Shown here one piece after another: positions 41,641 to 52,796 of a DNA stretch of 64,000 nt. The position numbers and the translations under genes were made by a program. Position 1 is the stretch's first letter, and every line of letters begins with the position of its first letter. The DNA comes from Bradyrhizobium niftali (lineage in GTDB: Bacteria; Pseudomonadota; Alphaproteobacteria; Rhizobiales; Xanthobacteraceae), in the NCBI RefSeq assembly GCF_004571025.1, contig NZ_SPQT01000038.1:21242-85241 (forward strand), given 5' to 3'. The notes under the pieces are model-generated. The model searched no databases. It was given only the letters and a program-made list of their open reading frames with translations, and was not told where the DNA came from.

Positions 41641-42912
41641 ATGCCCCACCCCAACGACCCCAGCCTCCGCTCCTTCATCGACGTCGATCCCGCCTCCGAC
41701 TTCCCGATCCAGAACCTGCCCTATGGCGTGTTCTCGACCGACGCCAACCCGACGCCGCGGGTCGGCGTGGCGATCGGCAATTACGTGCTCGATCTCTGGG
41801 AGCTCGAGCAGGACTCGCGCCTCGATGTCGGCGCGCTCGGCGTGTTCTCCGGGCCCTCGCTCAATCCGTTCATGGCGCTGGGGCCGAAGGTCTGGGCCAG
41901 GACGCGGGCGCGGATCAGCGAGCTCTTGCGCGCCGATCATCCGGAGCTGCGCGACAATGAGGAGCTGCGCAAGCAGGCCCTGGTGCCGATGCGCGATGCC
42001 AGACTGCACATGCCGTTCGCGGTCTCCGGCTACACCGATTTCTATTCGTCCAGGGAGCACGCCACCAATGTCGGCGTGATGTTCCGCGGCAAGGACAACG
42101 CGCTCCAGCCGAACTGGCTGCATATGCCGATCGCCTATAATGGCCGCGCCTCCACCGTCGTGGTCTCCGGCACCAGCGTGAAGCGCCCGCGCGGGCAGTT
42201 GAAGCCGCCGAATGTCGATTTGCCGAGCTTTGGGCCATGCAAGCGGCTCGACTTCGAGCTGGAGATGGGCGTGGTGGTCGGCCAGCCCTCAGCCATGGGC
42301 GGCATGTTGAGCGAGCAACAGGCCGAGGAGATGATCTTCGGCTTCGTGCTGCTCAACGACTGGAGCGCGCGCGACATCCAGCAATGGGAGTACGTGCCGC
42401 TCGGTCCGTTCCTGGCAAAAGCGTTTGCGACCTCGATCAGCCCGTGGGTGGTGACGCGCGAAGCGCTGGAACCGTTCCGCCTGAAGGGGCCGGAGCAGGA
42501 GCCGGTGCCGCTCGATTATCTCAAGCAGGCCAAGCCGCAGAATTACAGCATCGAGCTCGATGTCTCGTTGCGGCCCGGCGGTGCGAACGCGCCAACGGGT
42601 ATCAGCCGCACCAATTTCAAGTACATGTACTGGTCGTCGGTGCAGCAGCTCATGCACCACGCCTCCTCGGGCTGCGCCATGAATGTCGGCGATCTCCTCG
42701 GCAGCGGCACCATCTCCGGCCCGGAGAAGAACCAGCGCGGCAGCCTGCTCGAGATCAGCTGGAACGGCACCGAGCCGGTCGAATTGCCCGGCGGCATCAA
42801 GCGTTCGTTCCTGGAGGACGGCGACAGCCTCGTCATGCGCGGCTGGTGCCAGGGCAACGGCTATCGCGTCGGCTTTGGCGCGGTCGAGGGGACGATTCTG
42901 GCGGCGGAGTGA
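41641..42912 (+). CDS. fahA: Fumarylacetoacetase
   Basis: This 423-aa hydrolase cleaves fumarylacetoacetate to fumarate and acetoacetate, the last step of the homogentisate route. The catalytic His (SSREHATNVGV), metal-binding Glu pair (DFELEMGVV) and Asp (LLNDWSARDIQQWEY) are present, and the LGPFLAKAFATSISPW segment is typical. It is the last gene of the operon that starts at 37294. A repeat follows the stop by 22 nt. Confidence 0.96.
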   Translation: MPHPNDPSLRSFIDVDPASDFPIQNLPYGVFSTDANPTPRVGVAIGNYVLDLWELEQDSRLDVGALGVFSGPSLNPFMALGPKVWARTRARISELLRADHPELRDNEELRKQALVPMRDARLHMPFAVSGYTDFYSSREHATNVGVMFRGKDNALQPNWLHMPIAYNGRASTVVVSGTSVKRPRGQLKPPNVDLPSFGPCKRLDFELEMGVVVGQPSAMGGMLSEQQAEEMIFGFVLLNDWSARDIQQWEYVPLGPFLAKAFATSISPWVVTREALEPFRLKGPEQEPVPLDYLKQAKPQNYSIELDVSLRPGGANAPTGISRTNFKYMYWSSVQQLMHHASSGCAMNVGDLLGSGTISGPEKNQRGSLLEISWNGTEPVELPGGIKRSFLEDGDSLVMRGWCQGNGYRVGFGAVEGTILAAE

Positions 42913-42934
42913 ACTCCGTCGTCGCCACAAACTC

Positions 42935-43022
42935 CGTCATTGCGAGCGCAGCGAAGCAATCCAGAGTCTTTCCCCGGAGGGATTCTGGATTGCTTCGTCG
43001 CGAAGGGCTCCTCGCAATGACG
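42935..43022. repeat. Palindromic repeat, CGTCATTGCGAGCGCAGCGA family (second copy)
   Basis: CGTCATTGCGAGCGCAGCGA and GGGCTCCTCGCAATGACG flank an inner hairpin ATCCAGAGTC / GATTCTGGAT. It is a shorter copy of the element at 6395-6512 and lies at the end of the fahA operon. Confidence 0.85.
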
Positions 43023-43032
43023 TGGAGAGAGC

Positions 43033-43344
43033 TTACCGCCTCTCCGGCGGCACGTCGCGGATCCGCGCGCAATGCGCCGCGACATCCTCCGCGCTGTACT
43101 TCAAATGCACCCGCTTGTCCGACGGCACGTGCTTCGTCACGCATACGCCCGGCCGCCATTCCTGCGTCGGGCGGATCGGGCGCGGGGCAAAGCCGCCGCC
43201 GCAGTTCGGGCAGACGTTGGAGAGCTTGGTCTCGACGCAGTCCGCACAGAACGTGCATTCATAGGAGCAGATCCGCGCATCCGTTGCATCGGGCGGCAGG
43301 TCGCGGTCACAATATTCGCAGTTCGGTCGAAGCTGGAGGGCCAT
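43033..43344 (-). CDS. DUF1272 Cys-rich (zinc-binding) protein
   Basis: A 103-aa protein with CEYCDRDLPPDATDARICSY, ECTFCADCVE and NVCPNCGGGFAPRPIRP, the signature of DUF1272. The Cys pairs should bind zinc. A C-terminal tail follows. It starts at ATG 43344 with GGAGGG upstream. It stands alone between fahA and the Lrp gene. The function is unknown. Confidence 0.88.
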   Translation of the reverse strand: MALQLRPNCEYCDRDLPPDATDARICSYECTFCADCVETKLSNVCPNCGGGFAPRPIRPTQEWRPGVCVTKHVPSDKRVHLKYSAEDVAAHCARIRDVPPERR

Positions 43345-43415
43345 GGTCGAATCTCCGGATCGGCTGGATCATCGCAGACGGTGCGTGATGCGCGAATGCC
43401 GTAGTTCCCTCGATT

Positions 43416-43910
43416 TCAGCCAGGCTTCAGCTCCCTGAGCGGCAGCCGCGTGCTCTCCTTCAGCCGGTCGAGCACGATCGAGGAGCGCACATGCGCCACG
43501 CTCTGGTGCGGCATCAACACGTCGTTGACGAGGTTGGAGAGGCCCTTCAAATCGCGCAGCACGGCTTTCAGCACGTAATCGGCATCGCCCGTCAGCGAGT
43601 AGGCCTCCTGGATCTCGTCGATGCGATTGACCAGCGCGCGGAACCGCTTGGAATTGTCCGGCGAGTGGGTCGCGAGCCCCACCTGGATGAAGGCGATCAC
43701 CCCGAAACCGAGCGCCTCGCTGGAGAGATCGGCGTGATAGCCCGATATCACCTTCTCCTCCTCCAGCCGCATCCGCCGGCGCGAGCATTGCGAGGCCGAG
43801 AGACCCGCGAGATCGGCGAGCTCCTGGTTGGTGAGGCGGCCGTCGTCCTGGAGCGCGCCGAGGATCTTGAGGTCGAAAGCGTCCACCGAAATCATGCGCG
43901 TTTTATCCAT
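43416..43910 (-). CDS. Lrp/AsnC-family regulator
   Basis: From the ATG at 43910 this 164-aa protein has an N-terminal HTH (LQDDGRLTNQELADLAGLS, then QCSRRRMRLEEEKVISGY) and a C-terminal RAM (ligand-binding) domain (FIQVGLATHSPDNSKRFRAL, YSLTGDADYVLKAVLRDLKG). It is divergent from hppD; Lrp-type proteins at this position sense amino acids such as tyrosine or phenylalanine and control hppD. A 15-nt dyad lies between. A second ATG at 43895 is possible. Confidence 0.88.
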   Translation of the reverse strand: MDKTRMISVDAFDLKILGALQDDGRLTNQELADLAGLSASQCSRRRMRLEEEKVISGYHADLSSEALGFGVIAFIQVGLATHSPDNSKRFRALVNRIDEIQEAYSLTGDADYVLKAVLRDLKGLSNLVNDVLMPHQSVAHVRSSIVLDRLKESTRLPLRELKPG

Positions 43911-43914
43911 TTGG

Positions 43915-43929
43915 TGCACGGATCGTGCA
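43915..43929. promoter_or_regulatory. Candidate Lrp operator: perfect TGCACG-GAT-CGTGCA dyad
   Basis: A perfect 6+3+6 inverted repeat of 15 nt (the size of Lrp-type boxes) lies 5 nt upstream of the Lrp ATG and about 90 nt upstream of hppD, between the two divergent genes. Confidence 0.5.
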
Positions 43930-44016
43930 TATGATAGCCAAATGACGTCCCGTTTGCACGCCTCTTGCGCGTCCCATGAAGGATAGTTCCTCCCAGCAGC
44001 CATTTGGGAGAGCAGC

Positions 44017-45135
44017 ATGGGTCCGTTTCCGCACGATGCACCGCCGGCCACTGTTAGCGCCGACAATCCGATGGGCACCGACGGGTTCGAGTTCGTCGAA
44101 TATGCCCATCCCAATCCGGGCGAGCTGCACGCGCTGTTCAAGCTGATGGGCTATGCGCCCGTCGCCCGCCACACGACCAAGGCAATCACGGTCTATCGCC
44201 AGGGCGACATCAACTATCTCGTCAACCAGGAGCCCGGCACCCACGGCTACGATTTCGTCGCCGCGCATGGTCCCTGTGCCCCGTCGATGGCGTTTCGCGT
44301 GGTCGATGCGAAGGCGGCCTATGACCGCGCGATCGCGCTCGGCGCCGAGCCTTCGGATGTGTCATCGGCGCAGAAGACGCTCGACGTGCCCGCGATCAAG
44401 GGCATCGGCGGCAGCCTGCTCTATTTCGTCGACCGCTACGGCGCCAAGGGCTCGGCCTACGATGACGAGTTCGAATGGCTTGGCGCGCGCGATCCCAAGA
44501 CGGCTGGTGCCGGCCTGTTCTATCTCGACCACCTCACCCACAACGTCCACCGCGGCCGCATGGATGTGTGGACGGGCTTCTACCAAAAGCTGTTCAACTT
44601 CCGCCAGATCCGCTTCTTCGACATCGAGGGGCGCGCGTCGGGCCTGTTCTCGCGCGCGCTGACCAGCCCCGACGGCAAGATCCGGATTCCGATCAACGAG
44701 GATGCCGGCGAGTCCGGCCAGATCGAGGAATATCTGAATATCTATCGCGGCGAAGGCATCCAGCACATCGCCTGCGGCTGCCGCGACATCCACCGCACCA
44801 TCGAAGGCCTGCGCGAAGCCGGCCTGCCCTTCATGCCGTCGCCGCCAAACACCTACTTCGAGCGGATCGACGCCCGCCTGCCCGGGCATGGCGAGGACAT
44901 CGCGCGGCTTCAGAAGAACGGCATCCTGATCGACGGCGAAGGCGTCGTCGACGGCGGCCAGACCAAGGTGCTGCTCCAGATCTTCTCGGCCAACGCGATC
45001 GGCCCGATCTTCTTCGAGTTCATCCAGCGCAAGGGCGATGACGGCTTTGGCGAGGGCAACTTCAAGGCCCTGTTCGAATCGATCGAGGAGGACCAGATCC
45101 GGCGCGGCGTGCTGAAGGTGGATGACGCGGCTTAG
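44017..45135 (+). CDS. hppD: 4-Hydroxyphenylpyruvate dioxygenase
   Basis: This 372-aa iron enzyme turns 4-hydroxyphenylpyruvate into homogentisate, the substrate of HmgA upstream. The iron ligands are visible: His in LDHLTHNV, His in IQHIACGC and Glu in IFFEFIQRKG. GGAGAG lies before the ATG. It is transcribed away from its probable Lrp regulator. It forms its own unit, not part of the hmgA operon. Confidence 0.97.
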   Translation: MGPFPHDAPPATVSADNPMGTDGFEFVEYAHPNPGELHALFKLMGYAPVARHTTKAITVYRQGDINYLVNQEPGTHGYDFVAAHGPCAPSMAFRVVDAKAAYDRAIALGAEPSDVSSAQKTLDVPAIKGIGGSLLYFVDRYGAKGSAYDDEFEWLGARDPKTAGAGLFYLDHLTHNVHRGRMDVWTGFYQKLFNFRQIRFFDIEGRASGLFSRALTSPDGKIRIPINEDAGESGQIEEYLNIYRGEGIQHIACGCRDIHRTIEGLREAGLPFMPSPPNTYFERIDARLPGHGEDIARLQKNGILIDGEGVVDGGQTKVLLQIFSANAIGPIFFEFIQRKGDDGFGEGNFKALFESIEEDQIRRGVLKVDDAA

Positions 45136-45174
45136 GGCTCGCGCTTCTAGCCAGACTGCAGCGTCACAACAGGT

Positions 45175-45214
45175 GTCGTCCCGGCGAAGGCCGGGACCCA
45201 TAACCCCAGGGAGA
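45175..45214. repeat. Partial copy of the GTCGTCCCGG repeat
   Basis: GTCGTCCCGGCGAAGGCCGG followed by GACCCATAACCCCAGGGAG matches one arm of the long element at 802-976. It lies between hppD and the converging racemase gene. Confidence 0.7.
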
Positions 45215-45216
45215 GG

Positions 45217-46323
45217 TTACCCCTTCCACGCCTTCGTCACCGCGGCGATCTCCGCGCCCTCCGGTTCGCGCACCGCGGATGGCGTGCGTGAGAATCGCGG
45301 CGCGGGCGCGGGCTGTTTCACGCCGTGGCGTTCGACGAACACATTTCGGGCGACCATGTGCGGATGCTGCGTCGCCTCCGACATGGTCAGCACCGGCGCG
45401 AAGCAGATGTCGGTGCCTTCCATGATCTTGCACCAGTCCTCGCGCGTCTTGCTCTTGAACACGGCTTTCAGCTTTTCCTTCAGCGCCGGCCAGGCCTTGC
45501 GGTCCATCTGCGCGTCGAAATCGGCGTCGGAGAGGCCCGCGTGCTGGCGCAGCAGCGCGTAGAACTGCGGCTCGATCGAACCGATCGAGACGAAATGGCC
45601 GCAGGCGCATTCGTAGACGCCGTAGAAATGCGCGCCGCCGTCGAGGAAGTTCTGGTTGCGCCCTTCGGTCCAGCGGCCGATCGTGGTCATGTCGAAGAAG
45701 AACGACATCAGCGACGCCGCGCCGTCGCACATCGCCGCGTCGACCACCTGGCCCTTGCCGGACCTCGAGGCTTCGAGGAGCGCCGCGAGCACGCCGACGA
45801 CGAGATAGAGCGCGCCGCCGCCGAAATCGCCGACCAGATTGAGCGGCGGCACCGGCGCTTCCTTCGTGCCGATCGCGGCGAGCGCGCCGGTGATGGAGAT
45901 GTAGTTGATGTCGTGGCCGGCGGCGTTGGCGAGCGGGCCTTCCTGGCCCCAGCCGGTCATGCGGCCGTAGACGAGCTTTGGGTTGCGCGCGAGCACGATG
46001 TCGGGGCCGAGCCCGAGCCGTTCCATCACGCCGGGACGAAAACCTTCGACCAGCGCATCGGCGCTCGCAAGCAGGTCGAGCACCTCCGCGATCGCCGCCT
46101 TGTCCTTGAGGTCGAGCTCGATCACCTTGCGGCCGCGCCCCGCCACCGACTTCATGCTTTTCCTGGCGCCGACACGGTCGAGCGTGACGACGTCGGCGCC
46201 CATGTCGGCCAGCATCATGCAGGCAAACGGGCCCGGCCCGATGCCGGCGAATTCGACGATGCGGAAGCCGGAGAGCGGGCCGGAGGTGCGGACGGAGGCG
46301 TTTTGGGCTGGTTTATCGAGCAC
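45217..46323 (-). CDS. Alpha-methylacyl-CoA racemase-like (CaiB/BaiF) protein
   Basis: A GTG at 46323 with GAGGAAG upstream starts this 368-aa class III CoA-transferase-family protein. The racemase residues are in place: His in GHDINYISITGAL and Asp in NLVGDFGGGA. This branch flips the 2-methyl centre of branched acyl-CoAs rather than moving CoA. It stands alone downstream of the cox terminator. A role in branched fatty acid or sterol-like breakdown is the usual inference. Confidence 0.85.
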   Translation of the reverse strand: MLDKPAQNASVRTSGPLSGFRIVEFAGIGPGPFACMMLADMGADVVTLDRVGARKSMKSVAGRGRKVIELDLKDKAAIAEVLDLLASADALVEGFRPGVMERLGLGPDIVLARNPKLVYGRMTGWGQEGPLANAAGHDINYISITGALAAIGTKEAPVPPLNLVGDFGGGALYLVVGVLAALLEASRSGKGQVVDAAMCDGAASLMSFFFDMTTIGRWTEGRNQNFLDGGAHFYGVYECACGHFVSIGSIEPQFYALLRQHAGLSDADFDAQMDRKAWPALKEKLKAVFKSKTREDWCKIMEGTDICFAPVLTMSEATQHPHMVARNVFVERHGVKQPAPAPRFSRTPSAVREPEGAEIAAVTKAWKG

Positions 46324-46465
46324 TTTTTTGCTTCCTCGGGTCGCAGGCGGATTGCCGATGGCTCGGCAAATGCCTGGGACGTTCCTCTGTGGGGCGAGTT
46401 AATTGATCGATTAACTTTTCCCGCCTTCACGTCAGCGAGGCAAGCGCTTTTCGTGACGCAGGGCC

Positions 46466-46499
46466 AAAATAAAAACGGCGCGCACCGAAGTGCGCGCCG
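46466..46499 (-). terminator. Strong intrinsic terminator with UUCG tetraloop, end of cox operon
   Basis: On the minus strand the perfect 10-bp stem CGGCGCGCAC-TTCG-GTGCGCGCCG is followed by TTTTTATTTT. It lies 25 nt after the coxM stop. This is a textbook Rho-independent terminator. Confidence 0.92.
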
Positions 46500-46523
46500 C
46501 GGAAAATTTGTGTTGAGGCGCTA

Positions 46524-47324
46524 TCAGCCTGCGGCGGCCACCGCGCGCTGCGCCATCACCTTGATGAGGTTGGCGCGGTACTCCGACGTGCCGTGGATAT
46601 CGGACAGAAGTCCACTCGCCGAAATCGTCACGCCGTCGATCGCCGACGGCGACCAGTTCGCCTTCAGCGCGGCCTCGATCGCGGGCACCCGCACCACGCC
46701 GCTCTGCGAGGCACCAGTCGCGGCGACGCGGATCTCGCCCGACTTCGTCTGCGCGACGAACACGGCGGTCAGCGCGAAGCGCGAGGCCGGATGCCGCATC
46801 TTGGCGTAGCCCGCTTTTGCCGGAACCGGGAACGACACGGCGGTGATGATCTCGCCGTCTTCAAGCGCGGTGGTGAACAGGCCCTTGAAGAAGTCATCCG
46901 CCGTGATCGACCGCTTGTTGGTCTTCACGGTGGCGCCGAGCGCGAGCAGTCCGGCCGGATAGTCCGCGGCGGGATCGTTGTTGGCGATCGAGCCGCCGAT
47001 CGTGCCGCGATAGCGCACCGCGGGATCGCCGATCAGCGAGGCGAGATAGGCGAGCGCAGGGATCGCCTTCTTCGCGGCATCGCTGGTCGCAACGTCGTAA
47101 TGCGGCGTGGCGGCCTTGATGGTCAGCGTGTCGCCGGAGGCTTCGACCCCGATCATGTCCTTGATCTTGCCGAGGTCGATCACGTCCGAGGGGCTGGCGA
47201 GGCGCTGCTTCATGACCGGCAGCAGCGTCTGGCCGCCGGCGAGGAATTTTGCCTCGCTGCTCTTGCCGAACAGGCTGGCGGCTTCGTCGACCGAGGAAGC
47301 GCGATGATAGGTTGTCTGGTACAT
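46524..47324 (-). CDS. coxM: CO-dehydrogenase-like medium (FAD) subunit
   Basis: This 266-aa subunit binds FAD (LAGGQTLLPVMKQR and RGTIGGSIANNDP motifs) and passes electrons from the iron-sulfur subunit. It starts at ATG 47324 with GGGAGG just upstream and 13 nt after the coxL stop. It is the third gene of the order S-L-M, and is followed by a strong terminator. Confidence 0.88.
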   Translation of the reverse strand: MYQTTYHRASSVDEAASLFGKSSEAKFLAGGQTLLPVMKQRLASPSDVIDLGKIKDMIGVEASGDTLTIKAATPHYDVATSDAAKKAIPALAYLASLIGDPAVRYRGTIGGSIANNDPAADYPAGLLALGATVKTNKRSITADDFFKGLFTTALEDGEIITAVSFPVPAKAGYAKMRHPASRFALTAVFVAQTKSGEIRVAATGASQSGVVRVPAIEAALKANWSPSAIDGVTISASGLLSDIHGTSEYRANLIKVMAQRAVAAAG

Positions 47325-47337
47325 CTTCGTTCCTCCC

Positions 47338-49680
<2,343 letters not shown>

Positions 49681-49763
49681 GTCTGGTCCTCCCGACCGGA
49701 ATTATTTTGACTGCGCTTTCCATCGAAAGCAGCAGCGGTGGTCTTCGTTCGAAGCGGGCGGCT

Positions 49764-50264
<501 letters not shown>

Positions 50265-50903
50265 GGTGAAGTCCTCCCGAATGTTTGTAGTTATTCCAAT
50301 TAGAGACAGCGCGAACGGAACTTTGCAACTGGGATTTTGGGGGACGTGCGTCATGGAAAGGTCATCGTGACGTTTGTCGCAGGTGCGCGATTCGGCCACG
50401 ATGTTCCGAGCCGCCGCCAGTGCGTGGCGCGACCTTGCGATCTCCGCTTCGTCGATGGCGGCCTGGGTTCAACCGCCAGCGCGAAGCGCTGGCCCTGGAC
50501 GTCGGCGCTCCCCGCGCGTCGTTTTCTCCCTTTGATGTCTTGTTCGTTGCGACGAATAGGAGCACGCGCTCACGCCGTTGTAATCGCGATCTTGGTAGTA
50601 GGGGTCGGCAGGCTAAGCCATTGATTTTGTTCGTGGCGATGCAGCAAGCCGCCACCGGCAAGCTGCGCTTGCCGGGTCGTCCAGGGACGCGCACTCGTCA
50701 AGGCACATCCATACCCTGATTGATACGAGTTGAACTGGCAGCAGGCCTGTCGTGGCGCCTCGCCACCCGACGACATTGTGACGCTGTCGATAAATCGCTC
50801 AATCCGGTTGCGAGCGCGGGACGAGCGGCGCAGTCCACCGATGGACGGCATTCTCAGTCGATCCGATATCTCCCTTTTGCAGGACCAGGTGGAATAGGCG
50901 CTT
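50265..50903. other. 639-nt intergenic region with no supported gene
   Basis: Overlapping short frames exist on both strands but none has a ribosome-binding site or a known motif. GC falls near 50700-50780. No repeat arms, transposase remnant or terminator can be called. It separates the cox operon from the dienelactone hydrolase gene, and both are on the minus strand, so it includes the cox promoter. Confidence 0.5.
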
Positions 50904-51686
50904 TCAACGAACTGCCGACTTGAGACCTTCGAGCATTTCACGGGTGCGCTTTATTGAAAAATCGTGTGTCGCCCGATCGAAGGACGGGCTTCCCCGCATC
51001 ATGTAACCGTGGCGCACTCGGGGAAAGATGTGCACTTCGACGTTTTCCATGCTTGCCGCCAAATTACGATACGCCTCCAGCACCTCGACCGGCGCGCGAT
51101 CGTCATCGTCGCCCCAAATGAGGCAGACTTGCTCGCGGACCCCGACAAGCTCGTGAAGATAGTCCAGCATCTGGGATCCGTGGCAACAGATACCGGCGGC
51201 ATAGCCAAGTCGCTTCGGCCCGAGGATCGCATACGGACCGCCGTAGCAAAATCCCATGACGGCCGCCTGCCCATTGAATTGCGGCAGTGTGCCGAGGTGC
51301 CTCAACGTGTCGATCAAATCGTCTTCGCCGGCTCTGATTTGCTCCGGGCGCGGCTGTGCACGCTGGGCCGCGCGCGGATCTCTGCGCGAAAGTGGGCCGG
51401 CAATCGACCGCCAAAACAGATCGGGCACCGCGACGATGAAGCCAGATGCCGCAAGCTCGTCGGCAATTGCGCGCATGTCGGCATCCACGCCATGGATAGC
51501 AGAAGCAAGCACAATGGCAGCAACCGGCTTTTCAGGCTCGGGCGTGACCAGATAGCAATCGAACGCGCTGCCGCCTTTCGCGCAAATCTTGCTGAACTTC
51601 CCCTGCATATCCGATCCAGCACTTAGCTCGATGTAGAGGCCAACGTCGGGTCTGGCCGGGAGGCGCGGCATGGAGGCCGCAGCCAT
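50904..51686 (-). CDS. Dienelactone hydrolase-family protein
   Basis: This alpha/beta hydrolase (260 aa from ATG 51686; ATG 51608 is a possible later start) has the Cys nucleophile in MGFCYGGPY, the Asp in IWGDDDDRAP and the His in PRVRHGYMM. The family opens enol-lactones in chlorocatechol and related routes. It is downstream of a Bug-type binding protein with 16 nt between, so a two-gene operon is likely. The substrate is unknown. Confidence 0.8.
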   Translation of the reverse strand: MAAASMPRLPARPDVGLYIELSAGSDMQGKFSKICAKGGSAFDCYLVTPEPEKPVAAIVLASAIHGVDADMRAIADELAASGFIVAVPDLFWRSIAGPLSRRDPRAAQRAQPRPEQIRAGEDDLIDTLRHLGTLPQFNGQAAVMGFCYGGPYAILGPKRLGYAAGICCHGSQMLDYLHELVGVREQVCLIWGDDDDRAPVEVLEAYRNLAASMENVEVHIFPRVRHGYMMRGSPSFDRATHDFSIKRTREMLEGLKSAVR

Positions 51687-51702
51687 CTGAGACCCCGCAG
51701 CG

Positions 51703-52683
51703 CTACTCCAGTCGGATCTTCGCGAGGCTGATCACTTTGGCCCACTTCTCGGTTTCACCGGCCATGACCTTGCCGAAATCGGCAGGCGAGCCGGCCAGTT
51801 CCGCGGCATCGAGGCTACGGAGGTGCATCTTGAACGTGGGATCGGCCAGCGCGGCGTTGGCCTCCCTGTTGAGGCGATCGATAATCTCGGCTGGCGTGTG
51901 TTTCGGCGCGCCGAGGCCGAACACCGAACTCGCCTCATAACCGGGCACGAATTCGCCAATGGCTGGCACATCCGGCAACGCTTCGGATCGCGCTGCCGTC
52001 GTGATCCCGAGCGCGCGCAGCTTGCCGCTGCCGATGTATCCGATCGATGTCGCCAGGTTCGCAAAGACGAACTGCACCTGTCCGCCGAGCAGATCCGTGA
52101 TCGCGGGCGCTACGCCACGATAGGGCACATGCTGAAGATCAAGCCCGCCGGCCTCCTGTTTGAACAGTTCCGCGGCGATATGGGTGATCCCGCCCACGCC
52201 GCCCGACCCATAGGAGAGTCGCCCCGGATTGGCTTTGGCATAGGCGATGAACTCTGGAATTGTAAGGGCAGGAACCGATGGATGTGTCACCATCACCAGG
52301 GCGCCGCGGGTCAGGCTCGCGACCGGCGCAATATCCCGCAGGAAATTGAAATCGAGATTTTCGTAAAGCGTCGCATTGATCGCATTGGGGGAGCCAACCA
52401 GCAGAAGCGTGTAGCCGTCCGGAGGCGCGCGCACGACCGCATCAGTGGCGATATTGCTGCCAGCTCCGGGGCGGTTCTCGACGATAAATTGCTGGCCGAA
52501 CCGCTCCGAACACCATTGCCCGATCAGGCGCGCAAGGATGTCATTCGGGCCGCCCGCGGCGAAGCCAACCATGATCCGGACCGGCCGCGAGGGGTAAGTA
52601 TCCGCGTAAGCCAGACCCGACAGCAGAGGCGGACCGGCCACCCCCGCTGCGAGGTGCAGAAATTGACGTCGGGAGGGAGTCAT
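51703..52683 (-). CDS. Bug-family (tripartite tricarboxylate) solute-binding protein
   Basis: This 326-aa periplasmic binding protein has an N-terminal twin-arginine-like signal (SRRQFLHLAAG) and the Bug core (YPSRPVRIMVGFAAGGPNDI, VENRPGAGSNIATDAV, YGSGGVGGITHIAAELFK). Such proteins bind carboxylates. No tctA or tctB membrane genes are nearby, which is common for Bug proteins. It is divergent from a LysR gene and likely co-transcribed with the dienelactone hydrolase. Confidence 0.88.
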   Translation of the reverse strand: MTPSRRQFLHLAAGVAGPPLLSGLAYADTYPSRPVRIMVGFAAGGPNDILARLIGQWCSERFGQQFIVENRPGAGSNIATDAVVRAPPDGYTLLLVGSPNAINATLYENLDFNFLRDIAPVASLTRGALVMVTHPSVPALTIPEFIAYAKANPGRLSYGSGGVGGITHIAAELFKQEAGGLDLQHVPYRGVAPAITDLLGGQVQFVFANLATSIGYIGSGKLRALGITTAARSEALPDVPAIGEFVPGYEASSVFGLGAPKHTPAEIIDRLNREANAALADPTFKMHLRSLDAAELAGSPADFGKVMAGETEKWAKVISLAKIRLE

Positions 52684-52773
52684 AGGCTTTGCTCAGTCGA
52701 ACCCGCACGCGCGCCGGCTCTCTTCAACGCCGAGGATAGTTGATGCTGTCATAAGCACATAAGGCTATTGTCT

Positions 52774-52785
52774 GATGATATCATC
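52774..52785. promoter_or_regulatory. Perfect palindrome GATGATATCATC
   Basis: A 12-nt perfect palindrome lies in the 113-nt gap between the divergent Bug and LysR genes, 11 nt before the LysR ATG. It is a candidate operator for the LysR protein. Confidence 0.35.
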
Positions 52786-52796
52786 TCAGAACGGAA

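Noticed and set aside
49681..49763. Small hairpin (GCTTTC/GAAAGC) between coxS and coxL
   Set aside because: Six-bp stem without a T-run; probably incidental inside the operon.
50337..50719. Overlapping short frames on both strands in the 639-nt gap
   Set aside because: None has a start signal, motif or typical codon bias.
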